From: CAXXOK01 sp964640955
Lineage (GTDB): Bacteria; Bacillota; Clostridia; Christensenellales; Aristaeellaceae
Assembly: GCA_964640955.1 (NCBI GenBank)
Contig: CAZXJI010000025.1
Span: 1 to 43,334 of the forward strand
Direction of reading: 5' to 3'
DNA: 43,334 nucleotides
How positions within the stretch are numbered: position 1 is the first letter of the stretch; every line of letters begins with the position of its first letter. A program made the translations under genes and the position numbers. Positions 32,407 to 41,425 of this stretch are shown one piece after another. The notes under the pieces are model-generated. The model worked only from the letters and a program-made list of their open reading frames with translations, was not told the DNA's origin and did not search any database.

Positions 32407-33906
32407 TCAGCGGTCGCGCTCCACCCAGCCGCGGGCGCGCTCCACCGCCCGGTGCCAGCCGTACATCGCCAGCTTCCGGTCGTAATCCGCCATGGCGGGG
32501 GTAAAGGTCAGGTCGGGCTTCACGACGCGCGCGGCCTCCTCCTTGCCGGCATACAGGCCCACGGCCAGCCCGGCCAGCAGCGCCGCGCCCAGCGCCGTGG
32601 TTTCCAGCACCGTCGGGCGCACCACGGGCACGCCGAGGATATCGCTTTGGAACTGCATCAGAAAGCCGTTGGCGCTCGCGCCGCCGTCCACCTGCATGCG
32701 CGGCGGGCGCACGCCCGAATCGGCCGCCATGGCCTCGAACAGGTCGGCGCTCTGGTAGGCGATGGCCTCCAGCGCGGCGCGCACGATGTGCGCCCGGCCG
32801 GTGCCCCGCGTCATGCCCACGATGGTGCCGCGGCTGTACATGTCCCAGTAGGGCGCGCCCAGGCCCGTGAACGCCGGCACCAGAAAGACGCCCGCCGTAT
32901 CCGTAATGCTCTGGGCAATGCGCTCGGTCTCGGCGCTGGACTGGATCAGCTTCATCTCGTCGCGCAGCCACTGCACGGTCGCGCCGCCCATGAACACGCT
33001 GCCCTCCAGCGCGTAGGTCGGCTTGCCGTCAAGCCGCCACGCCATGGTGGTTAAAAGGCCGTGCTCGCTCCTAACGGGCGCGTCCCCGGTGTTCATGAGC
33101 ATAAAGCAGCCGGTGCCGTAGGTGTTTTTGACCATCCCGGCCTCGAAGCACGCCTGCCCGAACAGCGACGCGTGCTGGTCGCCCGCCAGCGCCGCCACGG
33201 GGATGGGCCTGCCCAGAATCTCGGTGCGCAGGTTGCCCACGACCCGCGCCGTGTCCGTTACCTCGGGCAGCAGCGCCCGGGGGATGTTCAGCATCGAAAG
33301 CAGCTCGTCGTCCCACTGCTGGGTGTGGATGTTGAACAGCATCGTGCGCCCCGCGTTGGTGGCGTCGGTCACGTGCGGCCGGCCTTCCACCAGGTGCCAC
33401 GCCAGAAAGCTGTCCACGGTGCCAAAGCACAATTCGCCCATTTCGGCGCGCTCGTGCAGGTGCAGGGTATCCAAAAGCCACTGGAGCTTCGTGCCGCTGA
33501 AATACGCGTCCGGCACCAGCCCGGTCTTTTGCCGGATCAGGTCGGCCTTTCCCTCCGCCACCAGCCTTTCCACGTAGGGCGCGGTGCGGCGGCACTGCCA
33601 GACGATGGCGTTGTGCACGCAGGTGCCGGTGTCCCGGTCCCACAGCAGGGTGGTTTCCCGCTGGTTGGTAATGCCGATGGCGGCGATCTCCTCCACGCGC
33701 ACGCCGCTCAGGCGCACGGCGGTCTGCAGCGCCTCGATCTGGCTTTGCAGAATGTCCTCCGGGTCGTGCTCCACCCAGCCGGGTTTGGGATAGTACTGCT
33801 TAAACTCGATGGCGTGCGTCGCAAGCACGCGCCCCTCCGTGTCGAACACCACCGCGCGGCTGGACGTGGTGCCCTGGTCGAGTGCGACGAGAACCGAACG
33901 GGACAT
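32407..33906 (-). CDS. glpK: Glycerol kinase
   Basis: GlpK phosphorylates glycerol to glycerol-3-phosphate with ATP. The 499 residues start with the FGGY-family phosphate motif ALDQGTTSSRAVVFD and include GITNQRETTLLWD, LAGDQHASLFGQ, YALEGSVFMGGA and PAFTGLGAPYWD. The ATG at 33906 follows GGGAGG. No glpF, glpD or antiterminator glpP is nearby. It lies downstream of hemZ on the same strand with 84 bp between and a weak hairpin, so it may be partly co-transcribed with that operon. Confidence 0.96.
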   Translation of the reverse strand: MSRSVLVALDQGTTSSRAVVFDTEGRVLATHAIEFKQYYPKPGWVEHDPEDILQSQIEALQTAVRLSGVRVEEIAAIGITNQRETTLLWDRDTGTCVHNAIVWQCRRTAPYVERLVAEGKADLIRQKTGLVPDAYFSGTKLQWLLDTLHLHERAEMGELCFGTVDSFLAWHLVEGRPHVTDATNAGRTMLFNIHTQQWDDELLSMLNIPRALLPEVTDTARVVGNLRTEILGRPIPVAALAGDQHASLFGQACFEAGMVKNTYGTGCFMLMNTGDAPVRSEHGLLTTMAWRLDGKPTYALEGSVFMGGATVQWLRDEMKLIQSSAETERIAQSITDTAGVFLVPAFTGLGAPYWDMYSRGTIVGMTRGTGRAHIVRAALEAIAYQSADLFEAMAADSGVRPPRMQVDGGASANGFLMQFQSDILGVPVVRPTVLETTALGAALLAGLAVGLYAGKEEAARVVKPDLTFTPAMADYDRKLAMYGWHRAVERARGWVERDR

Positions 33907-33946
33907 GCCGATTCCTCCCTTTCGACGATTGCCATGCCAAACAAAC

Positions 33947-33959
33947 CCGCCTTCGGCGG
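33947..33959 (-). terminator. Weak hairpin between hemZ and glpK
   Basis: CCGCC/GGCGG with loop TTC on the plus strand; on the minus strand it is followed by GTTTGTTT. It may partly end the recJ-hemZ transcript before glpK. Confidence 0.35.
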
Positions 33960-33990
33960 ATCAACAGACGCAAGCGTACGCCCCCCGGCG

Positions 33991-35484
33991 TCAGGTAAAA
34001 AGCGCGGCCTTGCGCGCGGCCATCTCGGAAACGCGGCCGATATACTCGCCCACGTTGCTCACGTTGGGCGCGCGCTCGATGCGCAGGCTGCGGTCCGCAA
34101 ACACCCGCTTGCTGATCGCCCCGGCCCCGCAGGCCAGCACCGAAGCCGTTTCTTCCATAATGTCCACGTTATACAGGCACGCCGCGCCCGCGCGGGCGTA
34201 GCCCACGTTTTGCTGCTGGCCGGCCATGTACTTCTGCCGGTAGAGGTAGTACGGCTCCATGCCGAGCCGCGCGGCGGCTACCTCGCCCAGGTCCGTCATC
34301 TCGGCCACGGCCCCGGCGGGCGGCAGGGCCGCGCCCGTCAGGTGCAGGCGGCTGGAACGCTTGATGGCCAGCGTGTGCACGGTCAGGCTGTCGGGGCGCA
34401 GGTCCTCGATGCGGGAAAGCGTATACGCAAAATCGGCGGGCGTCTCGCCGGGCAGCCCGGCGATCACGTCCATGTTGATATCGGTAAAACCCGCTTCCCT
34501 CGCCATGGCGAAGGCCTCCGCCGTCTGCGCGGCGGTGTGGCCCCGGCCCACGGCCAGCAGGGTCGCGTCGTTCATGGTCTGGGGGTTGACGCTTACGCGC
34601 CCCACGCCGCGCAGGCGCATGGCGGCAAGCTTTCCGGGGGTGATGGTGTCCGGCCGGCCCGCCTCCACGGTAAACTCGCGGGGGGCGGGAAAGCGAAGCG
34701 CCAGCTGCGCCATGAGCGCCGCAAAGGCTTCCTCGTCCAGCGCCGTGGGCGTGCCTCCGCCCACGTAGAGGGCGCGCAGGCGCAGGCCGCGCTCCCCCAT
34801 CAGCCGGGCGGCCGCCTCCATTTCGGAAAACAGCGCGGTGAGGTACGGCTTCACCTGCATGCCCTTCCCCAGCGCCTCGCCCGGGAAGGAGCAGTACGAG
34901 CAGCGCGTGCGGCAAAAGGGGATGGATACGTACACGTCCGCCTCGTCCGAGGCGGGCGCGGGCAGGGACTGCTGCACGGCCACGATGCGGGCCAGCAGCG
35001 CCGCCTTTTCCGGCCGCACGTCGAACTCCGCCGTAAGCGCTTCCGCCGCGGCCGCGGGCGTCATGCCCAGGGCGAGCTTTTCGTACATCAATCGCGTGGG
35101 CCGGATGCCGGTGAGCGAACCCCACGGCGGTCGCCCGCCCATGAGCTTCCCGCACAGGTCGTAGAGCGTCAGCTTGCACAGGCGCTTGAGCGCCCGTTTG
35201 CGGACGAGCGCGTCCCCCGCGGGTACGGCCAGCGACCGCTCGGCCGTCTCGCCCCGCAGGGTGAAGCGGCAGCGCCACAGGCCGTCCGCCGCGGCGTATT
35301 CGTGAAGCAGCCGGTCCATGTCCGCGGTCGCGGGGGTCGCGGTGTACTGCGCCTTGGCCGCGTCCTCGGCGGTCTGGGGCGCGGTCGCCTCCACCGCGAA
35401 GGCCTCCACGGGCCCGAACAGCTTGAGCACGTCGCAAAGCTCGTTGGCGAAGCGCGGAAGCGGCGTCAGCAGCAGTATTTTCAC
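33991..35484 (-). CDS. hemZ: HemZ-type radical SAM coproporphyrinogen dehydrogenase-like protein
   Basis: This 497-residue radical SAM protein has the cluster motif CRTRCSYCSF (CxxxCxxC) in mid-sequence after an N-terminal extension typical of HemZ, with PPWGSLTGIRPTRLMYEK ahead of it and YVGGGTPTALDEE behind. HemZ is annotated as an anaerobic coproporphyrinogen III oxidase, but family members may have other roles. It starts with GTG overlapping the stop of the MBL hydrolase gene (GTGA). In related bacteria hisS usually comes next; here glpK does. Confidence 0.9.
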   Translation of the reverse strand: MKILLLTPLPRFANELCDVLKLFGPVEAFAVEATAPQTAEDAAKAQYTATPATADMDRLLHEYAAADGLWRCRFTLRGETAERSLAVPAGDALVRKRALKRLCKLTLYDLCGKLMGGRPPWGSLTGIRPTRLMYEKLALGMTPAAAAEALTAEFDVRPEKAALLARIVAVQQSLPAPASDEADVYVSIPFCRTRCSYCSFPGEALGKGMQVKPYLTALFSEMEAAARLMGERGLRLRALYVGGGTPTALDEEAFAALMAQLALRFPAPREFTVEAGRPDTITPGKLAAMRLRGVGRVSVNPQTMNDATLLAVGRGHTAAQTAEAFAMAREAGFTDINMDVIAGLPGETPADFAYTLSRIEDLRPDSLTVHTLAIKRSSRLHLTGAALPPAGAVAEMTDLGEVAAARLGMEPYYLYRQKYMAGQQQNVGYARAGAACLYNVDIMEETASVLACGAGAISKRVFADRSLRIERAPNVSNVGEYIGRVSEMAARKAALFT

Positions 35485-36101
35485 GGCGTATCGCCGTCCC
35501 GTCCGGCCCAGGTGGGGCCGCCGTGCCCCGGATAGGCCCTCACGCGCGGGCGCATGAACAGGATGCGCCGCAGGCTGTTCTTGAGCTCCGAAAAATCGCC
35601 GTCGGCAAAATCGTACCGACCGTAGCCGCCGTCAAAAAGCGTATCGCCGCACAAAAGCCCGGCGTTCTCCGGCAGGAGGTAGCAAACGCCCCCCTTGCTG
35701 TGGCCGGGGGTGTGCAGCACCGTAATGTTCATGCCCGCCAGCGAAAGCACCTGATTGTCCCAGACGGGCACGGGTCTGGTTTGCACGCGCACGTCGTAGC
35801 CGAACTCCGCGCCCACGTTCAGCACGGGATCGGTCAGCTTCGGCGCGTCCGCTGGATGGACGTAGACCGGGATGCCGTAATGCGCGCATACCTCGTCCAC
35901 CGCGCCGATATGGTCGTAATGCCCGTGGGTCAAAAGCACCGCCACGGGTTTGCGCCCGTCGACATCGGCGATGATACGCGCGGCGTCCGCCCCCGGATCG
36001 ACGATCACCACCCGCCGCGTGTCTAGATTTTCCACGATATAGCAGTTCATCGAATACTCGCCCACATGGAGCGTTTCCACCCGAACCGGCAACGCGCTCA
36101 C
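35481..36101 (-). CDS. MBL-fold metallo-hydrolase (glyoxalase II-like)
   Basis: The 206-residue cytoplasmic protein has the metallo-beta-lactamase-fold metal motif THGHYDHIG, then HTPGHSKGG, CGDTLF and YPGHGGPTW. It is probably a thioester or related hydrolase; the substrate is unknown. Its usual place between dtd and hemZ in Clostridia is kept. The GTG start at 36101 has GAGG directly next to it, an awkward spacing; a GTG seven codons inside is an alternative. It overlaps hemZ by 4 bp. Confidence 0.88.
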   Translation of the reverse strand: MSALPVRVETLHVGEYSMNCYIVENLDTRRVVIVDPGADAARIIADVDGRKPVAVLLTHGHYDHIGAVDEVCAHYGIPVYVHPADAPKLTDPVLNVGAEFGYDVRVQTRPVPVWDNQVLSLAGMNITVLHTPGHSKGGVCYLLPENAGLLCGDTLFDGGYGRYDFADGDFSELKNSLRRILFMRPRVRAYPGHGGPTWAGRDGDTP

Positions 36102-36113
36102 CTCAAAACAATT

Positions 36114-36563
36114 TTAAAACAGCTTCCGGGAATCCAAAAGGATGGTCACGGGCCCGTCGTTGACGAGGCTCACCGCCATGTCCGCGCCGAAAATGCCCGT
36201 TTCCACCGTGATCCCCTGCGCGCGCCAGCGGTTGACCACGCGCTGATAGAGCGGGTCGGCCTCCTCCGGGCGCGCGGCCGTAATGAAGCTGGGCCGGCGC
36301 CCGTCGCGCGTATCGCCCAGCAGCGTAAACTGGCTCACCGCGAGAATCGCGCCGCCTACCTCCGTCAGCGACAGGTTCATCTTCTCCCCGTCGTCCTCGA
36401 AGATTCGCAGGTTTTGAATCTTCTCGGCCACATAGTCGGCGTCCTGTTCGGTATCGCCGACCTCCACGCCGACAAACGCCACCAGCCCGTGGCCGATTTC
36501 TCCGGTGATCTGGTCGCGCACGGCGACCGAAGCGCGCATCACGCGCTGTACGACTGCCCGCAT
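36114..36563 (-). CDS. dtd: D-aminoacyl-tRNA deacylase
   Basis: Dtd hydrolyses D-amino acids (and glycine mischarged on tRNA-Ala) from tRNA, a translational proofreading step. The 149 residues contain the family motifs SQFTLLGDTRDGRRPSF and VNDGPVTILLDS near the C-terminus. It stands 51 bp after rel and 12 bp before the MBL hydrolase gene in the same operon. Confidence 0.95.
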   Translation of the reverse strand: MRAVVQRVMRASVAVRDQITGEIGHGLVAFVGVEVGDTEQDADYVAEKIQNLRIFEDDGEKMNLSLTEVGGAILAVSQFTLLGDTRDGRRPSFITAARPEEADPLYQRVVNRWRAQGITVETGIFGADMAVSLVNDGPVTILLDSRKLF

Positions 36564-36614
36564 GGTAACCCATCCTTCCTTCGCGCGCCCTGCGCGCCGA
36601 GCGGCCCGCGTTCC

Positions 36615-38810
36615 CTACGCGATGCCGCGGTATACTTCCATAATGTCCGTGCGGCGCTGCAGGGCCTTGATGACCTTGTCCAGCTGCTCGCGGCTGGCGA
36701 CCTGCACGACCATGGTGATGACGCTGGTTTTGTGCTTGTTGTCCCGCTTGGCCGAAACCGCCATGATTGGCACGCCCATGTTCCCGATGGACAGCGCCAG
36801 CTGCCCCAGGAGGCTTACGTGATCGTAGGCGATGATGTTGATGGAGGCGTTGAACGACCCGCCCTCGGTGTTGGCCCAGCTGACCTCCACCATGCGCTCG
36901 TGCTCGCTGGCGCTTACGTTGGGGCAGTCCGCCTTGTGGATGGTCACGCCGCGGCCGCGGGTGATGTAGCCGATGATCTCGTCGCCCGGCACGGGGTTGC
37001 AGCACTTGGCGAAGCGCACCAGCATCCCGCTTTCGCCCTTGACATACACGCCGTGGGTAGGCTTGCCCAGCTGCTTTTGCAATTCCTGCTGGGTGGTCTC
37101 CACCACCTTGGGAATGGCCTGCGCCTCGTCCTTTCGCTGCTCGTCCAGAAGCCTGCCCACGACGTAGGCGCTGGCGATACCGCCGTAGCCCACCGCGCCG
37201 TAAATGTCGTCCAGCTCCTGGAAGGCGTAGCGCTTGAGGATGGGCTCGTAATACTCGGGCTTGGTGAGCGCCGGGAGCGATACGCCCCGCCGCTTGGCCT
37301 CGTGCTCCAGCATATCGCGGCCGCGCGCGACGTTCTCGCCGTGCAGCTCACGCTTGAAAAACTGGCGTATCTTCGCGCGGGCCTGCTGGGTTTTGATCAC
37401 CTTCAGCCAGTCCATGCTGGGACCCTTGCTGTTGGCGGAGGTGATAATCTCCACCCGGTCGCCCGTCTCCAGCTGCGTTTCCAGCGGCACGATGCGCCCG
37501 TTGACCTTCGCGCCCACGCAATGGTTGCCCACGCCGCTGTGGATGCGGTAGGCAAAATCGATGGGGGTGGAGCCGCGCGGCATGCTGATGATGTCGCCCT
37601 TGGGGGTGAACAAAAGCACCTCGTCGCTGAACAGGTCGGTTTTCAGCGAGTCGATAAACTCCTTGCTGTCGCGCGTGTCGTTTTGCCAGTCCAGAATCTG
37701 GCGCAGCCAGTACAGCTTGTTGTCCAGGTCGCCCTCGGAGCCGCCGCCCTCCTTGTAGCGCCAGTGGGCGGCCACGCCGAACTCCGCGACCCGGTGCATT
37801 TCCCATGTGCGAATCTGGATTTCGAACGGGAAGGGCATCTTGCGCCCGCCGATCAGGGTGGTGTGCAGGCTCTGGTACATGTTGCTCTTGGGAACGCTGA
37901 TGTAATCCTTGAAGCGCCCGGGAATCTGGTTCCACAGCGTGTGCACGATGCCCAGCACCGTGTAGCAGTCCTGCACCGTGTCCACGATCACGCGAACGGC
38001 GATCAGGTCGTAGATCTGGTCGAAGGTCTTGTTCTGCTCCTTCATCTTTTTATAGATGGAGTAGAGGTGCTTGGGGCGCCCGTCCATCTCATAGCGGATG
38101 CCCTGCGCGTCCAGCTTTTCGGAAAGCTGGCTGATGACCATGCGGATGTTTTCCTCCCGCTCGGCGCGCCGAAGCCCCACCTTCTGGGCAATCTCGTGGT
38201 ACGCGTCGGGGTTGATGTACTTGAAGGAAAGGTCCTCCAGCTCCTGCTTGATGGCGTTCATGCCCAAGCGGTGCGCCAGCGGCGCGAAGATGTCCAGCGT
38301 CTCTCCTGCGATGGCGCGCTGGCGCTCCTCGGGCTGGTAGCGTAGTGTGCGCATGTTGTGCAGGCGGTCGGCCAGCTTGATGATCACCACGCGGATATCC
38401 TTGCTCATGGCCAGGATCATCTTGCGCAGGCTTTCGGCCTTCTGCTCCTCACGGTCGGTAAAATCCAGCTTGTCCAGCTTCGTCACGCCGTCCACCAGCA
38501 CGGCGACCTCCTCGCCGAACTGCTCGCGGATGGTATCCAGGGTGACGTTCTTGCAGTCCTCCACCGTATCGTGCAGGAGGCCCGCGGCGATGGTGGGCGC
38601 GTCGATCATCAGATCGGTCAGGATGCTGGCGACCGACGCGGGATGGATAAAATAGGGCTCGCCGCTCTTGCGCACCTGGCCCAGGTGCGCCTGTTCGGCA
38701 AACTCGTATGCCTTTTTGACCAGCAAATAGCTGTCCCCCGGATGCTGCTTCTGCACCCGGGCGATAATCTTCTCCAAAGGCATGCATTCGTTGGTGATAT
38801 ACGTCAGCAT
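36615..38810 (-). CDS. rel: Bifunctional (p)ppGpp synthetase/hydrolase Rel
   Basis: Rel makes and degrades (p)ppGpp in the stringent response. The 731-residue protein has an HD hydrolase domain (FIHP with His56, HDTVED at 80-85), a synthetase domain (RPKHLYSIYKKMK, YQSLHTTLIG, EIQIRTWEMHRVAEFGVAAHW), a TGS domain (VLLFTPKGDIISMPRG), a zinc-finger-like region (RFAKCCNPVPGDEIIGYITR) and a C-terminal ACT domain. Both catalytic halves look intact. The ATG at 38810 overlaps the recJ stop by a few bases and is preceded by GGAGG inside recJ; the longer open frame upstream is recJ read in another frame. Confidence 0.96.
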   Translation of the reverse strand: MLTYITNECMPLEKIIARVQKQHPGDSYLLVKKAYEFAEQAHLGQVRKSGEPYFIHPASVASILTDLMIDAPTIAAGLLHDTVEDCKNVTLDTIREQFGEEVAVLVDGVTKLDKLDFTDREEQKAESLRKMILAMSKDIRVVIIKLADRLHNMRTLRYQPEERQRAIAGETLDIFAPLAHRLGMNAIKQELEDLSFKYINPDAYHEIAQKVGLRRAEREENIRMVISQLSEKLDAQGIRYEMDGRPKHLYSIYKKMKEQNKTFDQIYDLIAVRVIVDTVQDCYTVLGIVHTLWNQIPGRFKDYISVPKSNMYQSLHTTLIGGRKMPFPFEIQIRTWEMHRVAEFGVAAHWRYKEGGGSEGDLDNKLYWLRQILDWQNDTRDSKEFIDSLKTDLFSDEVLLFTPKGDIISMPRGSTPIDFAYRIHSGVGNHCVGAKVNGRIVPLETQLETGDRVEIITSANSKGPSMDWLKVIKTQQARAKIRQFFKRELHGENVARGRDMLEHEAKRRGVSLPALTKPEYYEPILKRYAFQELDDIYGAVGYGGIASAYVVGRLLDEQRKDEAQAIPKVVETTQQELQKQLGKPTHGVYVKGESGMLVRFAKCCNPVPGDEIIGYITRGRGVTIHKADCPNVSASEHERMVEVSWANTEGGSFNASINIIAYDHVSLLGQLALSIGNMGVPIMAVSAKRDNKHKTSVITMVVQVASREQLDKVIKALQRRTDIMEVYRGIA

Positions 38811-41263
38811 TCCCGCGCCTCCATCTGGGCGGACAGGGCGCGCAGCGCGCCCAGCACCGGACTGTCGGAAAGCGAGCACCTGCCGGGCTCGCCAAAAGCG
38901 TAATGGAAAGGCGACTCCGAAAAGTCGATCAGCCCCAGCGAGCGAAACGCGCACAGGCCCGCCAGCGCCTGCGCCTCGGTCAGCTGCGCCGCCTCCGCCG
39001 CCTGCCGCAGGCTTGCGTACGCGCCGCCGCGGAGCCGCCTGTACAGCGTCCGGTACGCCTCGTCCCCCGCGTCCATGCCCGCCGCCGCGCAGCGAAGCGC
39101 GGGGGTCGGCGGCGCAAGGTACAGCGCCGCGTGCGGCATAAGCTGCCGCCACAGGGCGGGCTCCGCCGGGGTCAGCGGCCCGTCCAGCAGGGCGACCGCC
39201 TTCCAGCGGCCTCCGCGCAGGGCCTCGGGCTGCGGCTCGATAAGCAGGGTGTGAAAGCACCGGGGATCGTCCGCCCAGCCGCGCACCAGGTCGACCCGCT
39301 CGCCGAAGGCCGCCAGGAACCGCTCGGCCGTTTCCCGCGCGTAGGCCACGAACAGGGTGCCCTGCAGACCCTCGCACAGGCTTTCCGCCGCGGCCGGTTC
39401 CCCCGCGGGCGAAACCAGCGGCATCAAAGCATGCGGTAGGTTGCCGTCCCCGAGGGTTTCACCGGGGATAGCCTTAATCAATTCTGCGTCGGCCCCACCG
39501 TTTCCTGCCGCGCCACCGGGAAAGGCGGCGAGCGTCGTGCGCAGAACGCCTAGCAGCGCGTCGTCCAGCGCGGACTGCGGCTCGCTTTCCACAAGCGTCC
39601 TGCGCGCCCCGGCCGGGGAACCCATCGCCTGCACGTAGCACTTGATCGTTTCCCAGCCCATGTAATTGTCCCGCCCGAGGGTGTAGGCGGCGTCCACCGT
39701 GTCCGTCAGCCGCGGGGCTTCCTCCCCCATGCCGAAGGCGATACCGGAAAGCATCCCGCCGCCCTCGCCGAGCGTCACCTGCAGATGCGCGCCCTTCGCC
39801 CCGCAGGCCCTGCGGCGCAACAAACGCGCGCCGCGGGTCAGGAACACCGGGGCGGGGTTGCCCATGCCGAAGGGTTCCAGTCCGGAAAGCGCATCCATCA
39901 GGGCTTCGTTCGCCTGCGAAAGGACAAGCTCCGCGTCGTATTCCTGCGCGGGCATGAACGCCTCCGCGTCGGCGCTCATGCGTACGGCACGCTCCAGACG
40001 CTCGCGGAAAGCCTCGTCGTTTTCCACGGAAAGGGTGACGCCCGCGGCCATCTCGTGCCCGCCGTAACGCAGGAGCAGATCGTCGCAGGTCTGCAGGCAG
40101 CGGGCGAGGTTCACGCCGCGCACGCCGCGCAGGCTGCCGTGCAGGATGCCGTCCTGCTCGCTCATGGCGCACACGGGGACGCCGTAGCGGCGGTTGAGCT
40201 TGCCGGCCACCAGCCCGACGACGCCCGCGTGCCAGTCCTTTCCGCGCACGAACAGCACGCGGCGGTTGATAAAGTCGTGCTCCGCCGCCTGCTTTTCCGC
40301 CTCTGCCGTCGTATCGGCCTCCAGCCGCTTGCGCTGGGCGTTGGCCGCGTCCAGTTCGCGGGCCAGCGCCTCCGCCTCGGCGGGGTCGCGGGTCAAAAGC
40401 AGCTTAACGCCCATGCTCGCGTCCTTCAGGCGTCCGGCGGCGTTCAGCCGGGGCGCGAGCTGGTAGGCCACGGCCTCCGCGTCCGGCGGCAGGCGGCAGC
40501 CGGCGACGGCTATCAGCGCCTTGAGCCCCGGCCTGCCCTCAAACCGTTGTAGCCCGTGCGCGACGATCACGCGGTTTTCGTCAAGCAGCGGCACGATGTC
40601 CGCCACCGTGGCCAGCGCCGCCAGGTCCAGCCACTGCGCGGCCGTTTCCGCCCCGTGCAGGGCGCAGGCCACCTTGTACGCCACGCCCGCGCCGCACAGC
40701 CCGGGGAACGGATAGCCGCCCAGACGCGGGTCGATCACCGCGTCGGCCGGGCAGGACGTGAGGCCGGGCTGGTGGTGGTCGGTCACGATCACCTGCATGC
40801 CCAGTTCCCGCGCGCGCGTCACTTCCGCCGTGTTGGTGATGCCCAGGTCTACCGTGATCATCAGCCGGTATTGTTTAGCGAGCGTTTCCACCGCCGCGGT
40901 GTTGAGCCCGTAGCCCTCGGCGCGCAGGGGCACGTGCGGCGTGGCGTTGACACCGTACAGGCGCAGCGCCTCGGTCATCAGCGCGGACGCGCAAACCCCG
41001 TCGGCGTCGTAATCGCCGTACACCACGGTCGGCCAGCCCTCCGCCTTCGCCCGGTCGATCAGCGTTACGGCCTCCGCCATGCCGGCAAGCGCCAGAGGAT
41101 CGCGCAGGTCGGAAAGCGCAGGGTGCAGGAAACGCTCCGCCTGTGCCGCCGTATCCACCCCGCGCGCGTACAGAAGCTCCGCCAGCACGCCCGTATAGGG
41201 TCTGAGCGCGACCCGGGCGGGAGCGGTGAACGGGCGGGAATCGCGGCGGATAAAGCGCAGCAT
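38804..41263 (-). CDS. recJ: Single-stranded-DNA-specific exonuclease RecJ
   Basis: RecJ is a 5'-3' ssDNA exonuclease for recombination and mismatch or base-excision repair. The 819 residues include the DHH-phosphoesterase motifs DYDADG (84-89) and TDHHQP (161-166), then DHHA1-type GKDWHAGVVGLVAGKL and a long C-terminal extension as in other Firmicutes. AAAGGAGC precedes the ATG. It is the first gene of recJ-rel-dtd-MBL-hemZ and overlaps rel. A TATGAT on the minus strand (plus 41299-41304) may be its -10, with a weak -35. Confidence 0.95.
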   Translation of the reverse strand: MLRFIRRDSRPFTAPARVALRPYTGVLAELLYARGVDTAAQAERFLHPALSDLRDPLALAGMAEAVTLIDRAKAEGWPTVVYGDYDADGVCASALMTEALRLYGVNATPHVPLRAEGYGLNTAAVETLAKQYRLMITVDLGITNTAEVTRARELGMQVIVTDHHQPGLTSCPADAVIDPRLGGYPFPGLCGAGVAYKVACALHGAETAAQWLDLAALATVADIVPLLDENRVIVAHGLQRFEGRPGLKALIAVAGCRLPPDAEAVAYQLAPRLNAAGRLKDASMGVKLLLTRDPAEAEALARELDAANAQRKRLEADTTAEAEKQAAEHDFINRRVLFVRGKDWHAGVVGLVAGKLNRRYGVPVCAMSEQDGILHGSLRGVRGVNLARCLQTCDDLLLRYGGHEMAAGVTLSVENDEAFRERLERAVRMSADAEAFMPAQEYDAELVLSQANEALMDALSGLEPFGMGNPAPVFLTRGARLLRRRACGAKGAHLQVTLGEGGGMLSGIAFGMGEEAPRLTDTVDAAYTLGRDNYMGWETIKCYVQAMGSPAGARRTLVESEPQSALDDALLGVLRTTLAAFPGGAAGNGGADAELIKAIPGETLGDGNLPHALMPLVSPAGEPAAAESLCEGLQGTLFVAYARETAERFLAAFGERVDLVRGWADDPRCFHTLLIEPQPEALRGGRWKAVALLDGPLTPAEPALWRQLMPHAALYLAPPTPALRCAAAGMDAGDEAYRTLYRRLRGGAYASLRQAAEAAQLTEAQALAGLCAFRSLGLIDFSESPFHYAFGEPGRCSLSDSPVLGALRALSAQMEAREC

Positions 41264-41338
41264 GCGGATGCTCCTTTCGAAGGTCTGCGAATGTGTGTAT
41301 CATACCATACTCTGTTGTAAAAGGAAACCGCGCCCGCC

Positions 41339-41367
41339 TTGCGTTCGGCGGCCGCATCGCTTACAAT
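41339..41367 (+). promoter_or_regulatory. Promoter of the DUF6020-like gene
   Basis: TTGCGT (41339-41344) and TACAAT (41362-41367) are 17 bp apart, about 50 nt before the start codon. Confidence 0.6.
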
Positions 41368-41425
41368 AGGCACATAGCGGCGCGGGGCGTTTGGCGTAAC
41401 GAGGCGCGCGCAACGGAGGTCGGCC

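Noticed and set aside
36066..38345. 759-codon plus-strand open frame opposite rel and dtd
   Set aside because: Shadow of well-supported minus-strand genes; Val/His/Leu-rich with no domain.
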